Shown: piece by piece, positions 32,182 through 46,670 of the stretch | Position numbering within the stretch: position 1 is the stretch's first letter | How the letters are laid out: the number at the start of each line of letters is the position of its first letter | Assembly: GCA_020809705.1 (NCBI GenBank) | Contig: CP085828.1 | Span: 3,348,001 to 3,412,000 of the forward strand | Origin: Calonectria ilicicola | Lineage: Eukaryota > Ascomycota > Sordariomycetes > Hypocreales > Nectriaceae | Direction: 5' to 3' | DNA: 64,000 nucleotides | Program-made: the position numbers and the translations under genes | Notes under the pieces: model-generated | Seen by the model: only the letters and a program-made list of their open reading frames with translations | Told to the model about the DNA's origin: nothing | Databases searched by the model: none

Positions 32182-34570
32182 TCACGCTTTGAGTTCTCTT
32201 ACTCGGCAGCCAGTGCAGAGTATAATAAACATTCCCCCTTCTTCCTTGGGGAAAATTTGGCCGTCATCGAAGCCTCCCTGGCATGCAGCACAGCGGAAGC
32301 AGGCCTCGTGCCACTCACCTCCTAGTGCCTGGATGTACTGCCCGATGACGGCAGTCTTGCACTTCTTACATTTGGGCGCGCGCCGCTCCGTGCGTTTCGT
32401 CTGACAGTTGATGCACCAGGCGTAGCCATCCTTTTCAATGTGCGTCATTCCGTGTTCAAACGGATCACCGCACTCGGCACAGAAGAAGTGACCATAATGC
32501 CAGTGCTCCCCTAGTGCAACAATGTGCTCACCAATGATGGGTGTTTTACAGTGCTTGCACCGGGGCGCGAACAGCTCGTGCCAGTCCAGATGGCAAAAGA
32601 AGCGCATGCGCTCATCTCCATCTTCGGCCATGGTTATTCCGGGAATTTCATCCAGGGCTTCGCCAGCTGCACGACGTCGGATGCGCTCAAGTCGCTCCTG
32701 TCGGAGGTGATCTGGCTCTGGGCTGATTTCCATGGCCTCGAGACTTGTACCGCAAGTATAGCAGCTGAAACACTGCGGATGGAACTTCTCGGTACCTCCA
32801 GCCAGTGCTACAAACCTCCCTTCAATAGGAAAACCGCACTCGTGGCAGAGAGCTACGGTGCGTTTGTTGATTCCAGGAGCGGGAGACCAGTGGCCCCTTG
32901 GGCGCTGAGCCCGTCGAGGGGGTCCGGTTGCCGTAGGTGTGGGAAGTGGACGGGCCCGGGGAGCAGGTTCATCGTCGGGTGCCACAATGGCAGGGACATT
33001 GGGTGTGCTGGGCGCCTCATCAACAGCTATGCTGGGGATATTGATAGAAGGTATCGGGCCATTGGGCCCATCGCCGGGTTCCGCTACGGAGATCGATGGG
33101 ATGTCCGGAGTGGAAGACATCGGCGTACCTTCTTCCGCCAGAACGATACTAGGTATCTCCATGGGCTGGGCTTGCGGTTGGAACGACGACCTGGAGTTGC
33201 CCGGGATTGACCGGTCTGCGCTGTCAGTTGACTCATCCGGGGCTTTCCAATTAGCATCAAAGCTTACAATGGGCCGTCCCGGACTGTCACTGACGGCGGT
33301 GGGCTCCGGGAGGTTTGGACTGCGATCCTTTAATCGCATACTGGTTGCGGATCGAATATCATCGCTTCGAACTTCCATTCCGTTCTTCCTCTCAACACTC
33401 TGATCCACAGGGGCACGAGACTCAGATGCAAAATTGGTTGTATACTGAGCATTGCGGGATTGGGTGGGCGGGTTACGATGAATCTCAACCCGCTCCAAGC
33501 GCTTGGGCTTTGCGTCCTCCTCTTGGACCGGCTCAAAACGAACACGGCTTGAGGGGTTCACTGGACGGCTGCTCAACTTCTCAGGGGATGCACGGCCAGA
33601 AGAGTTGGCGCCCTTGGACGGCGATGACTCGGGCTCCTCCCAGATTTGATCTCCTGAAAAGGGACGCTCGATTTCCCCGCTAATGTTGCGCTTTAGACTG
33701 GGATTGCGGCGTTGCTCAGAGAATGGGCTAGAGCGGCCGACAATGCTGCCGTATCCTTTTCCTTTGCGGGCTGACTGCTCCCCCTCAGGCTGCTCTCCTT
33801 CAGTGGAGCTGCTCGAAAGTGACCGCATATGCTTTGTGGGAGATCCATCCTCGACGCTTGCAGTGCGAGCATGTGCATAGCTGTTCTTCCTCATGTGCGG
33901 CTTGTAGCGATATGGAGCATCCGGAGGCGGTGACTTTTTGCCGTTTTGATGGCGCCAAACGAGCTCGGCGGCTTCGTCCAGCGCTGCCGCATGTATCCGA
34001 GCTTCATCGCCATCCACGTTCTCTTGGGGTGCAGGGGTTCCTCTGGTGCTACTGCGCAAGTCCAACTCCTCCATTGCGTCACGCAATGAGGTTGCCTCCT
34101 CCTTTTCCATCCATCTCTGCCCACGCTCAATGTACGTGGCAGAGGGAACGACTTGACTGGGTTTCAAGGGAGTGGCACCGGGCGAAGTTGGGTAGTAATC
34201 ACGCGTTTGCTTGCTGATGGTGGAAAATCGAGAGGTGGTGCTTCCGCCAGCGACGCTAGGGACCTTGCTCTTCAAGCTTTCGGCTTGAGAGACGGCGTCG
34301 GGACTGAAACGGCCGTTGCTTGTTCGGTAGGTGCTTGTGCGAGTGGGAGTCGGAGCTGGACGAGCTCCAGCGGGTTGAGGCCTCGCACCACCGGGGCGGG
34401 CGACACGGTTGGAGCGCAAATCTGCAAGATAGCTCGCTGTGCAGAGCAGCTAGGTTAGCCAGGGTACCATGAATCCCTTCACGCGTCGGTTGCATACCAA
34501 ACTGCTCATTGGACATATAGGCCGGTCCCGGCGGGGTCACCTTGTGTGACTTGTTCCCCGTCGTTGGCAT
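32182..34570 (-). CDS. Three-LIM-domain protein, paxillin-like
   Basis: Exons 34570-34498 and 34436-32182; 775 residues. Intron 34437-34497 (GTATGC, GCTAAC, ACAG) joins SNEQF to ASYLADLRSNR. Residues 1 to about 550 are disordered, Ser/Pro/Arg-rich. Three LIM zinc-binding domains occupy the C-terminal 220 residues: LIM1 from CHECGFPIEGR, LIM2 from CKHCKTPIIGEHIVALGEHW, LIM3 from CKKCKTAVIGQYIQALGGEW. LIM1 has about 52 residues between its CYTC and CHLD zinc ligands instead of the usual 16-21. Fungal proteins of this layout act at polarity sites and the cytokinetic ring with Rho GTPases and actin, so cortical cytoskeleton is the likely site; orthology to Pxl1 is an inference. A CCTAG acceptor at 34588 suggests a leader intron. 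Confidence 0.88.
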
Positions 34571-34977
34571 CTTGAACCGGAGACGTCCTAGGAAAGAAAA
34601 AAAATCAATGTGAGGTCCTGCACGGTGTAGAAAGCTCGGTGAGTCAATGGATGGGCAGCTTGGGTGGTGTGAGAGGGCGCACTTTTATGATTCGGTCTGG
34701 CTTGCATTGGGGTGGGAGTTGTGGGCCCCGAGGTTGGCCCAGTAACAATTTTTGGAGCAGCCATGTTCACGAGTGCGATGTCTCGCAACAAACACGAGCA
34801 CGGCCAGCGCTTATAGAGTTGACTATATGTATTATTATTGCGCCTAATCAAATGGCGGGCTACTGTTTAAATATTCATTTATTGTACATGACTTGTCTGC
34901 ATCACCGGCCAGGCTGGCCAAGCGGGGCGAGGCCCTTTTTTTTCGTCGTGTCTGGCTCTCATTTGCCCGCACACATG
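34571..34977. other. Intergenic COX19 3' flank / LIM gene promoter
   Basis: About 400 bases. An open frame of 87 codons here has no family signature and probably covers a 5' leader with an intron ending at 34588. Confidence 0.5.
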
Positions 34978-35508
34978 CTACCACTGTAATTCACCCTTCA
35001 CGCCTTTCTCAGGCTCTTTGGGAGCAGGCGGAGGCTCAGCGAATCCAAGGTTTTTGAATTCGTCCCTGGCCATAAGGTTCCTGCATCAGAGATTAGTCCG
35101 TCTCTTTCCGCAATGACGTGCATTGTGCACGTCGTGTCACTGAGATGTCAGTTTCTTACTTGTCCATTCTGCATCCAAGATATGCCTTTGCAAGATTGCG
35201 GCATTCCTCGTCATTCAGGCCACGCACTTTTTTCATGCACGCAAGATAATTCTTCATTACATTCCTGCACTCGCCTAGTGGAGATGGCCGGTACATGATT
35301 AGCTTGTTTGACACGACACACGTAGCTTGGAGGGCAGTGCGGCGGCTAACCTTCATGATCAAGAGGAAAGCTGCCACGCTGTGGCCTGTACCAGTGTGGT
35401 TAGTTAGTTCTGCAGTGACAATTGAACATAGCGGGAACGCATGAATTAAATGACTCACGGCGAAGGCTTCGTTGGAGGCAGCGCTCCAGGGCTCCCAAAG
35501 GTACTCAT
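34978..35508 (-). CDS. COX19: Cytochrome c oxidase assembly protein Cox19
   Basis: Four exons: 35508-35459, 35385-35351 (35 nt), 35274-35160, 35080-34978; 100 residues. The joined protein starts MSTFGSPGALPPTKPSPPQR, then GSFPLDHEGEC, the twin Cx9C motif (CRNVMKNYLAC and CRNLAKAYLGC), then RMDKNLMARDEFKNLGF and a Pro-rich end KGELQW. Cox19 is a soluble intermembrane-space protein needed, with Cox11, for copper delivery to cytochrome oxidase. Intron 2 has a less common GTTAGC donor but a GCTAAT branch point. It is divergent from DNM1, which also works on mitochondria, across about 870 bases. Confidence 0.95.
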
Positions 35509-36374
35509 GATTCCAGACGGCTTGTCAATGTTGGTCTTGGTCTTCAAGTCGGCTTCATGTCGTCGTTGAAATGTTAAAAGTCATGCCACTGAGAAGCCAC
35601 AGAGCCCCGATACAGTGGCGGAGTTGTATCGGTTAACGGCATGGCTGTGGCTGGTATGCTTGCGGGATTGGGAGCAACGGCACAATAGACATACACTAGA
35701 AACCCAAAAATGGGAAGGAAAATAAACGGTTAGAGCAAGTATTTTCTAAACTACCTAATGGCAAACCGGTTTTATTCATTGGCCCCATACCGATTAATTT
35801 TTTGTTTGAAACGTTGGGAAAGAAATTTGCGGTGTGTGTCTTCTGGCATGTTCCAGTAGTCAGGCACCGGAGCACGGGTGTTTTGGTGCCCCGCTGATGA
35901 TGGAAGACATGGAATGCAATGCAAATTTCTCTCGATCCATCGGTAAGGATAAAAAAAAAATGGATGAAAATACAAATAAGCAGAATGAAAATACCCTTCT
36001 CAACAATCGATAATGTATCATATCGCTTTTATATGCTTTCTTTGTGTAGTTTATATTCAATTTATCATTAGGCTTCAAGTTTTATAATTCTGCCACTCGC
36101 GTGGCGCCCTAGCAAATAAACCATGGACATGTGGCTGTGGCTGGTGACCAGTAATCCATAGCGTGGACGCACGTGAACTTGTCCGACGCCAACGCCGCAC
36201 CCTTGAAGCTGCATCAACGCATGAATTTCCGGCATTGATTGATATTAGTGACAGCGACGCGCGCAGATCAACACTCCGTGTTCTGGCCAGCGGACTCCTG
36301 ACGACCTAGCCTCACGTCACCTCTGCGTGCCTGTCTGCTGATTCTGTCCCCGTTGTCGTTCCTTGTTCGTCAAA
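35509..36374. other. Divergent promoter region COX19 / DNM1
   Basis: Shared spacer of two mitochondria-related genes. The left part is AT-rich (35690-36090), the right part balanced. Short open frames here have no signatures. Confidence 0.5.
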
Positions 36375-39000
36375 ATGGCTGCTCTCGGCGAGGACTTGCT
36401 CACTACGGTAAACAAGCTGCAGGACTTGGTTTTCAACACCATTGGCAATGACTCGCTTGATCTCCCTCAAATTGTACGCTTTGAAATATCCGCCCCAACT
36501 CCTTTCCGCAAATTTCGCTCACATGGCCTCAGGTTGTAGTTGGTTCCCAGTCGGCCGGAAAGTCCTCGGTACTTGAAAACATCGTTGGCCGAGACTTCCT
36601 CCCCCGAGGAAGCGGCATCGTCACCCGTCGCCCCCTTATTCTTCAACTCATCAACGTCCCCGAAGATGAGTCCGCTCCCGATCCCATGAGCGACCCCTAC
36701 CGCTCCGCGGATACCGCAAGACGCTCCGAATGGGCCGAATTCCATCACATTCCTAATCGACGATTTAACGACTTTTCCGATGTGAAGCGAGAGATTGAGA
36801 ACGAGACGGCCCGAGTTGCCGGAAGCAACAAGGGTATCAATAGGCAACCCATCAACCTCAAAATCTACTCTCCTCATGTTCTCAACTTGACGCTAGTCGA
36901 TCTTCCCGGTCTAACCAAGGTACGACCACCACCGCCTTTTGCCAACCCTCGTCATGATCAGCCCCACTGACCAATATTTCGTTTAGGTACCGATTGGTGA
37001 CCAACCCACCGATATCGAGAAGCAGACCCGAAACCTCATTTCCGAATACATTGCAAAGCCCAACAGTATTGTTCTTGCCGTCTCACCTGCGAACGTCGAT
37101 ATCGTTAACTCGGAAGCCCTCAAGCTTGCCCGACATGTCGACCCATTGGGCAGAAGGACTATTGGTGTGCTCACCAAGATCGATTTGATGGACCATGGTA
37201 CCAATGCTCTCGATATCCTCTCTGGACGCGTTTACCCACTGAAGCTTGGATTCATTGGTGTTGTCAACCGTTCGCAGCAGGATATTCTAGGAAACAAGCC
37301 TATGAGTGATGCGCTCCAGGCTGAGGCCGATTTCTTCAGGCACCACCCCGCCTATCGCAACATTTCAAACCGATGCGGCACTCAATTCTTGGCAAAAACG
37401 CTCAACACAACTTTGATGGGCCACATTCGGGAGCGATTGCCCGATATCAAGGCGCGACTCAACACCCTCATGGGCCAGACCCAACAGGAGTTGGCCAGCT
37501 ACGGCGACCTGCACTTCAGTGGCAAAGAGCACCGTGGATCCCTTATTCTCCAGCAGATGACCCGATTCGCCAACTCATTTATCTCCTCCATTGATGGTAC
37601 TTCAACTGAGATTTCCACAAAAGAACTCTGCGGTGGTGCTCGCATTTACTACATCTTCAACTCTGTTTTTGGAAGCTCCCTTGAGTCCATCGACCCCACT
37701 TCCAACCTCTCTGCTCTTGATATTCGAACAGCAATTCGAAACTCGACCGGCCCCCGACCCAGTTTGTTTGTCCCTGAAATGGCATTTGACCTCCTGGTCA
37801 AACCTCAAATCAAGCTTCTGGAAATCCCCAGTCAACGTTGTGTTGAGCTGGTTTATGAGGAACTGATCAAAATCTGCCATACTTGCGGCTCCACTGAACT
37901 TTCGCGTTATCCTAGACTTCAGGCCAAACTTATTGAGACGGTTTCTGATCTCCTCCGCGAGAGACTTGGACCTGCTTCGTCATATGTCGAATCTCTCATC
38001 TCTATTCAGCGCGCCTACATCAATACCAATCACCCTAACTTTCTCGGTGCTGCCGCTGCCATGAATAACGTGGTTAGCGCCAAACAGGAACGGGAACGCA
38101 AAAGGTTGATTATGGAAGAGCGAGAGCGCCGTGAGAAGCGACGGCTGAAGGAGATCGAGGCCAACGGCGAGGGTCCTGACGACGAGGATGGTGGCGCACC
38201 TGCTGATAAGCCAGAACTTGCCAACCTTCGCAACAAGGGAATGAAGCCCCCTCGAAGTATCTCACCCCCTATGAAGGAAAACGGAGCTGGAAGCCTGGCG
38301 ACGGCGATGAGTTCTACCTCAATTAACGGTCTCCGATCAGCATCGCCTGCTAGACTTAACCAGATCAACCAACAAGGACTAGGCGGTGCAAAAGATTCTT
38401 TCCTGAACTATTTCTTTGGAAAGGATGGAACCAACATTGGCGCTGGTGGTAGTTTGCCTAGCCCATCTAGCGTCAACGGGCGACACATCAGCCAGGCCTC
38501 AGAGACTAGCTTCCCGGTTATTCGCCGTGAAGAAAAATTGCCCGGCCGGCCATCAACTGCTCAAACTACACACACTGCCCAAGACGAGGAGTTTGAAGGA
38601 CTCCGAAAAAGCTATGGCCTGGCTTCTCACCTTGTAAGTGTAACGAGGTTTGTCCTCATGGTATAAACACAGCTAACATCGTAAATAGGGTGAATCCAAC
38701 GAGCCTGCTATGACTGAGCGGGAGGCTATGGAAACTGAATTGATCAGGGCCCTCATTTCATCATACTTTAACATTGTTCGCGAATCAATCGCCGACCAGG
38801 TTCCCAAGGCTATCATGCACCTACTAGTGAACCACTGCAAAGATGTTGTCCAGAACCGATTGGTTAGCGAGCTCTATAAGGAGAGCCTCTTTGAAGAGCT
38901 CCTGTACGAGGACGACGGCATCAAGAAGGAGCGCGAGAAATGCGAGCGCCTCCTCCAGACGTATCGGGAGGCAGCCAAGATTATTGGCGAGGTGCTTTAG
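36375..39000 (+). CDS. DNM1: Dynamin-related GTPase Dnm1 (mitochondrial/peroxisomal fission)
   Basis: Exons 36375-36473, 36533-36919, 36987-38633, 38689-39000; 814 residues. Start [20 protein letters not shown]; the phrase [20 protein letters not shown] and the variable-domain motif [11 protein letters not shown] distinguish Dnm1 from Vps1. GTPase motifs: G1 GSQSAGKSS, switch GIVTRRP, G3 DLPG, G4 TKID. The middle/stalk domain follows, then a disordered B-insert (about 560-690), and the last exon encodes the GTPase effector domain ([20 protein letters not shown]). Dnm1 is recruited to mitochondria and peroxisomes by Fis1 and adaptors and constricts them. Intron phases are all 0, and the exon 3/4 junction falls just before the effector domain. 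Confidence 0.97.
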
Positions 39001-41254
39001 AGAACGTCTATGAGCCGCAAGGAACGAACGCAGTAATGATCGTAATGGAGCCTAGATGTATGGGGAGAAACATGACGGAGCGTGTCGCATCAATCGATAG
39101 CATGGCTGGCATTGCACGGCGACTGCAGGCGTGTTGATGGGAGCTGCTCATGGGAGGGGAGGTCTGTTGTAAACTTGTCTATTTTTTGTACACCATACCA
39201 CCATCGACATTGGGATTTTGCCGCTCAGCTACACGATGCCTTCAAGGAAGAGAAGGGGCAGGGGGCTTGTATGTAAAACAAACTCGGCTCGTCATCCTCA
39301 TCATTACCAGAATACACTGTACTTTATTAAATGAAGCTTCTGCGAAAAGAGGAGAGCTTGTTAGGAAGTTCGGTCTACTCGCCGCGCGCATTTCTGGGGA
39401 TCTTCATCCACCCCCCACCACACCACCACGTTTCTGTGGAAATTGGTGCGGTCAACGCTGGTTGAGGAGAATTCACGCAAGTGACTCAGAGGCGAAAGGT
39501 GTGAGTTGGGCTTTTTTTTTTGGTTTGCTAGTTTCAGCTTCGTCAGATAGCAGCGAAAAACTATTTTGAGCACCCAAGCTTGAATTTTACTGGAGTGCTG
39601 AGACCGGGCACCAAACCTTGATACCATCATGCAAAGACGGCCAAATCATTGTGCGAATTTGCATTATTTGGGCTGTTACCAATATTATTGTATTCAACTT
39701 TGGACTGCGAATGAGAAGTTGGCGGAAAGAAGAGTTGGTCCGTGATTTGTGGAGTCATTTTGGTGTGTCGAGATTTTGTTATCTTGGTAGCAAAGACGCC
39801 TGCTAGATGGATCACCCCTCACCTAACCCAGAGAACCCTTAGTCTCCATGTAATTGCTCAATATAATTGCCCAATAATTTTCGTTTGTACCGGTTGAAGG
39901 TTTAGGCTTCGCCTGTTTTCCCTTCCTGTCCTTGCTATTTCCCAACAGATCCATTGAGATCCCTCGCTCAAATATGCCTGATGTGGCAGGTTGAGGTAAT
40001 GCAGGGTCCAACCACTCATTTCTTTCGTCTTGTGTGCCTATTTCTGATTAGTATCCCATGTCCAAAGCCTAACCTAATGCAATTAAAAAAAAACAATATC
40101 AAGCTAGTCACAACATCTACAGTAATGTGCCTCACCCACGTTTACCAACCCACCTCACTGCCAATTAGAGTAACGTCCCAACCCTCGTGTGTCCACTCAG
40201 GATCAACTTGGGTACAGAACTTCAGCAGCCTTGCAACCCCCCGCAAATAAGCATCCCAACGTTACAAATGTTGCACTCACAGCTCACCTTGAGCTATTTC
40301 ATCCACGCATATCAATGAGGCATATCTCCCTCCATGATGGGAGTGATACACAGACACCTGGCTGTATTTAGTACAGGGGCTGGATATAGGGGAAGCTAGA
40401 AATCGTATGTAAACAGAAGACCGGCGGTTCCGGACCTTGGGAGAGACGAGTGAGAATGCAATGGGGTGGTAGAAAATACGACATCTGCTGGTAAGCATCG
40501 GCGTAGAAGCGTAAATTAATGAACATGAAACCAGATAGGATAACATCGGACGAGTTCCATTTCCCTGCAAGATTTCCCGTATGCTTATTGTAGGATCATG
40601 ACAGAGCTAGGGTCTTGCGCTCTCTGTTTATTGTGGTATGTGCAGATTGCCTGATGTGCTGTGCTGTGCTGTGCTTATGGAAATCAATCAAGGGTGGGTG
40701 GAGAGGCTAGAATGGGGAGTCGTGGTGCCCTTCTTTTTCTTTGTATTTGATTGATTTACTTATGACACTTTTTTTTTGTTAAATATCGCATTCGTGACGT
40801 CTGTCTGACCGAAATACACGACGGGGCGTCTGTATACACAGATGTTTCTAGGCTCACTCGGATGCTGACCAGCAGGGGAGGATGAAAATACCCAAGCAAG
40901 GAGCCTGGCGCCTTCAAGACCAGCCGAGAAGCATGATCCAGATCTATCTGCCCCCCTTTTTTTCTTTTCTTGTGCCGTCACTATCTTGCGAGCATGAACC
41001 AGATACCCTGAAGGACTGTGACAGCACGTATCCCATGCCAGGTTTGTCGGGCCGCTTGAGGTGGAGCGCGCCACACCTCAGGTGAAAAGTGGCTTCAGCT
41101 CCACCCCCCCACGGCTCAGGGAGGGGACATCGCACTCACCTTACTGCGCCCTCTGTACGTACACCCTCAGTTGGACGGTGACTCTGTCGGGGGTGCCAGA
41201 AAGTGGGGAGCACTGTCAGGGCGGACGGTGAATGGGAGATCGCATTCATACATA

Positions 41255-41263
41255 ATATATAAA
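41255..41263 (+). promoter_or_regulatory. TATA-like element of enolase promoter
   Basis: AATATATAAA-type sequence about 450 bases before the enolase start codon, directly followed by a long pyrimidine block (41268-41345), the usual order in highly expressed fungal promoters. Transcription would start in or just after the CT block. Confidence 0.55.
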
Positions 41264-41382
41264 CTCACATTCTCCCACTCCCTTCTTCCTTTTCTCGTCC
41301 TCCATCATTCATCCTCCTCACTTCGAGCCCAGATTCCCCATTGGCGACTCTGCACTCGTTTCATTCAACGCTCCCCTCCAAG

Positions 41383-43195
<1,813 letters not shown>

Positions 43196-44420
43196 ATGGT
43201 TGCTAAACGAAAATGAAAATGGATGTCCAGCCTCTGTGTTCTGAGCGATGGAGCGCGTGGGATGGTATATTAAGAAGTAAAATTTGAAAGTAATAGAGGC
43301 CAAATAAAAAGTGAATTAGGCTTTGTTGTAAACACTATGCATTCATTCCCAATTGTCTCTGTTTGTGATGTCAAGTAAAAACAAGCGTGCGAATAAGCTG
43401 AAACCTCAACCTGGTCCGTGTAGCTAACTACAGGGGTGGTCGGGAGAGCATGTGCGAAGCCATCCGAACGGAAACCAACCATCGGCATGAAGTAAGCCAC
43501 GGCATGAGGTAATTCTCAGTTGACCTCTCTTCGCCTCTCCTATTCGATCTCGGCATCGTGGTCTATGCCGACGGGAACCCGGACCCGGGGAATCACGGAA
43601 TCACCGGCTGCTCATGCGAGTTCTCCCCGGCTCATGGCTACTATCGTTCCGGGGCATGGGATAGTTGTATGATACCGCGCGCCTTGGCCCTGGAATGAGC
43701 AGAGCACGGGCGAAACGGCCGATGTATGCGTGATGTATGATGGACAAAGCTTCACGGATGGGTTATCAGGTCATGGCAATTTCTGCGAAGCTTAGAGGCC
43801 CTGACATAAACCACCGGGAACGAGCTTGCCAGAGCCCCCAGCAGGTGGCGGGATGCTACACGTCATTGGTTACCAGCCACGGGCCCTTTGGGGGGTTGCT
43901 TTTGGGGTGCCTTTGGGGCGCCTTCGGGGTGCTGGGTGCTGTTGGGAGGGGCAGTGACAGAAAACATGACACACTTCGGTGGGCGGGTGTGAGGCAAGGC
44001 GGGTGACGGAAAAAAGGGCCGATGATCTCATACAGTTTGCTGTGACTACGCAGGCATGATAAAGCCATCACCGGCTCGTATGAGTGCCTGGGAAGGAAGA
44101 AGCATGAAACAGAATAGGACGATACTCGGCTAATCTTGGATTTATTTATCAACGTAATTTCTTTTCGCGGTGAATGCTCCCATTATAGGCTTATGATAGG
44201 AGCTTGGGACCTGGTGTCATGTAATTCTGTCAGAGCGCCTGAAAGTGGGGGAGTAGCGCCGAGGGGAAACAATACACCGGCGAACCCCCTCCATTCATCC
44301 AAATAAATAAACCCCTCCCCCTCCATTCCGCCTGGCACCCATCTTGATCGATCGATTCTCTTGCAAAAGAAAAACCAAAAGCAAACAATCCCTGCACATC
44401 CTCTCCTCACAACCGCAACC
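43196..44420. other. Intergenic enolase 3' flank / aldolase promoter
   Basis: About 1.2 kb. An AAATAAATAAACC TATA-like stretch at about 44301-44313 precedes a C-rich then pyrimidine leader. No gene seen. Confidence 0.5.
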
Positions 44421-45699
44421 ATGGGTGCCCAAGACGTTCTGACCCGCAAGGCTGGTGTCATCGTTGGCGATGATGTCCTTCGTCTGTTCGAGTACGCCCG
44501 CGAGAAGCAGTTCGCCATCCCCGCTATTGTATGTCCTGAACCTCAATCTTTGGCGAAACGAACAGCCGAGATGATTGCTTACACGAAATGTCTCTAGAAC
44601 GTCACCTCCTCTTCCACCGCCGTCGCTGCCCTCGAGGCTGCCCGCGACGCCAAGTCCCCCATCATCCTCCAGTTCTCCCAGGGTGGTGCTGCCTACTTCG
44701 CTGGCAAGGCAAGTCGAAGCAAACACGCTTTTTTGCAATTGACCCACGATGGCTAACTTTTTCCGCAGGGTGTGAGCAACACCGACCAGAAGGCCTCCAT
44801 CGCCGGTTCCGTTGCCGCTGCCCACTACATCCGCTCTCTCGCACCCATCTACGGCATCCCCGTCGTCCTCCACACCGACCACTGTGCCAAGAAGCTCCTC
44901 CCCTGGCTCGATGGCATGCTCGATGCCGATGAGGCCTACTTCAAGGCCAACGGCGAGCCCCTCTTCAGCTCCCACATGATTGATCTTTCTGAGGAGCCCG
45001 TTGACTGGAACATTGAGACCACTGCCAAGTACCTGAAGCGCGCTGCTCCCATGAAGCAGTGGCTCGAGATGGAGATTGGTATCACTGGTGGTGAGGAGGA
45101 CGGTGTTAACAACGAGGATGTTGACAATGCCTCTCTCTACACCCAGCCCGAGGATATCCTCAACATCTACAACGCCCTCTCCGCCATCTCCCCCTACTTC
45201 TCCATTGCCGCTGGCTTCGGCAACGTCCACGGTGTCTACAAGCCTGGTAACGTTAAGCTACACCCTGAGCTCTTGGGCAAGCACCAGGAGCACGTCAAGG
45301 CTGCTATCAAGTCCGATAATGCTAAGCCTGTCTTCTTTGTCTTCCACGGTGGCTCTGGTTCCTCTAAGCAGGAGTACCTTGATGCTATCAGCCACGGTGT
45401 CGTCAAGGTCAACATGGACACCGACATGCAGTTCGCTTACTGCGCTGGTATCCGTGACTACATGGTCAACAAGAAGGACTACGTCTCTACAGCTATCGGC
45501 AACCCCGATGGTGAGGACAAGCCCAACAAGAAGTACTTTGATGTAAGTTTTCCTGCTCACTACCCCACATTGCTACCTTGCGGGACATAGTGCTAATTAT
45601 GATACACAGCCCCGTGTCTGGGTCCGTGAGGGTGAGAAGACCATGACTGCCCGTGTCGCCGAGGCTCTCAAGGACTTCAACACTGCCAACACCCTATAA
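44421..45699 (+). CDS. FBA1: Fructose-bisphosphate aldolase, class II
   Basis: Exons 44421-44528, 44598-44708, 44769-45542, 45610-45699; 360 residues. Blocks: GVIVGDDVLRLFEYAREKQF, NVTSSSTAVAALEAARDAKS, HYIRSLAPIYGIPVVLHTDHC (zinc-binding HTDHC), SSHMIDLSEEP, GVYKPGNVKLHPELLG, FVFHGGSGSSKQEY, VKVNMDTDMQFAYC. It splits fructose-1,6-bisphosphate to glyceraldehyde-3-phosphate and DHAP, and is a zinc enzyme unlike animal class I aldolases. Intron 2 (44709-44768) uses a GC donor: AAG|GCAAGT...GGCTAAC...CCGCAG joins FAGK to GVSNTDQ exactly; no GT donor restores the family sequence. The codon bias is extreme, as in enolase. Confidence 0.98.
44709..44768 (+). other. GC-AG intron in aldolase
   Basis: Donor AAG|GCAAGT, branch point GGCTAAC, acceptor CCGCAG, 60 nt, phase 0. 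The intron contains an in-frame TAA, so retention would truncate the enzyme. Confidence 0.9.
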
Positions 45700-46670
45700 A
45701 CGCATCACATGAAATGTTGAGCTGTAGTAGTAGTAGTAATGTCCTTAAATTACTAAGGATCGTGGGCGTTATGGGTAGAGCAGTTTGAAATGAAAAAAAA
45801 ATAAAGACTAAAAATATTAACTCCATAATGTTGACTTGACTCCGCTTTCACATCCACTTTTGATGAACCTCTTGGTGCCGCGCTCCTGCAACCGGTGTTG
45901 CGATTTTTTTTTCTCGAGCTCTGTGATTGGTACAATGAACATTGATATCGATGCCGATGCCGGCATGTCAGATCGAGAGTTTGTCGTACTCAACAGTTGC
46001 AGCGGCGTATAGCATCCCCACAATATATGCCTCACCTTTCGGTGTGTAAGCGCAAGGTCAAGATAGCATGCAAAATGACGCTGGCCACTGATGTAATTTC
46101 GATTGGACACCGCCAAGGGCCAAAAAAAAAAGGCAGAAGAGGGAGCGAAAATACCTCGTTGTGAGCACAAAGAAGTGGTTCTTTATCAAAAACCACCGAG
46201 TATGACCGTTTCATTCGGGCCTATTTGCGTACAATACGGAGAAGAGGGAAAAAAAGTCTCGTTGGGCATGAGATGATGCTTGAAAATATGGTGTGTTGTT
46301 CCTTGGCCAGCACCTTTGCCCACGCTTCCGGGTCTATTGCACCTCCACTATCATCCTGTTGAGTGATGGCCAGGCCTGGTGTGGCTTCCCACCTCCTCGC
46401 CCAGCCGTTACCACAATCCAAATCCAAATATGGAGCTCAGATATGGCAACACAGTAAGTATCACATGCGAGTGTGGTTGGTAACATGATCCAGTTGTATG
46501 TATAACGTGGAGTATCCACAAAACTTCAGATTGATTTCATCCCAATGCGTCGTTATAGACATGCCAGCTCTTGCCTTATTTTTCAAGGAACCCGTAGAAC
46601 TCAGAATCATAAATGCTGCCCGCCCAAACGCCGTGTCAACCAAATTTCCGTCATCAGCACCGTTTTTTTT
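45700..46670. other. Convergent intergenic
   Basis: 3' flanks of aldolase and PNO1; small trinucleotide run (GTAGTAGTAGTA at 45725) and short A-tracts. No supportable gene. Confidence 0.5.

Noticed and set aside
34588..34851. 87-codon minus-strand frame upstream of the LIM gene
   Set aside because: No family signature; ends at a good splice acceptor just before the LIM start codon, so a leader with an intron is the simpler reading.
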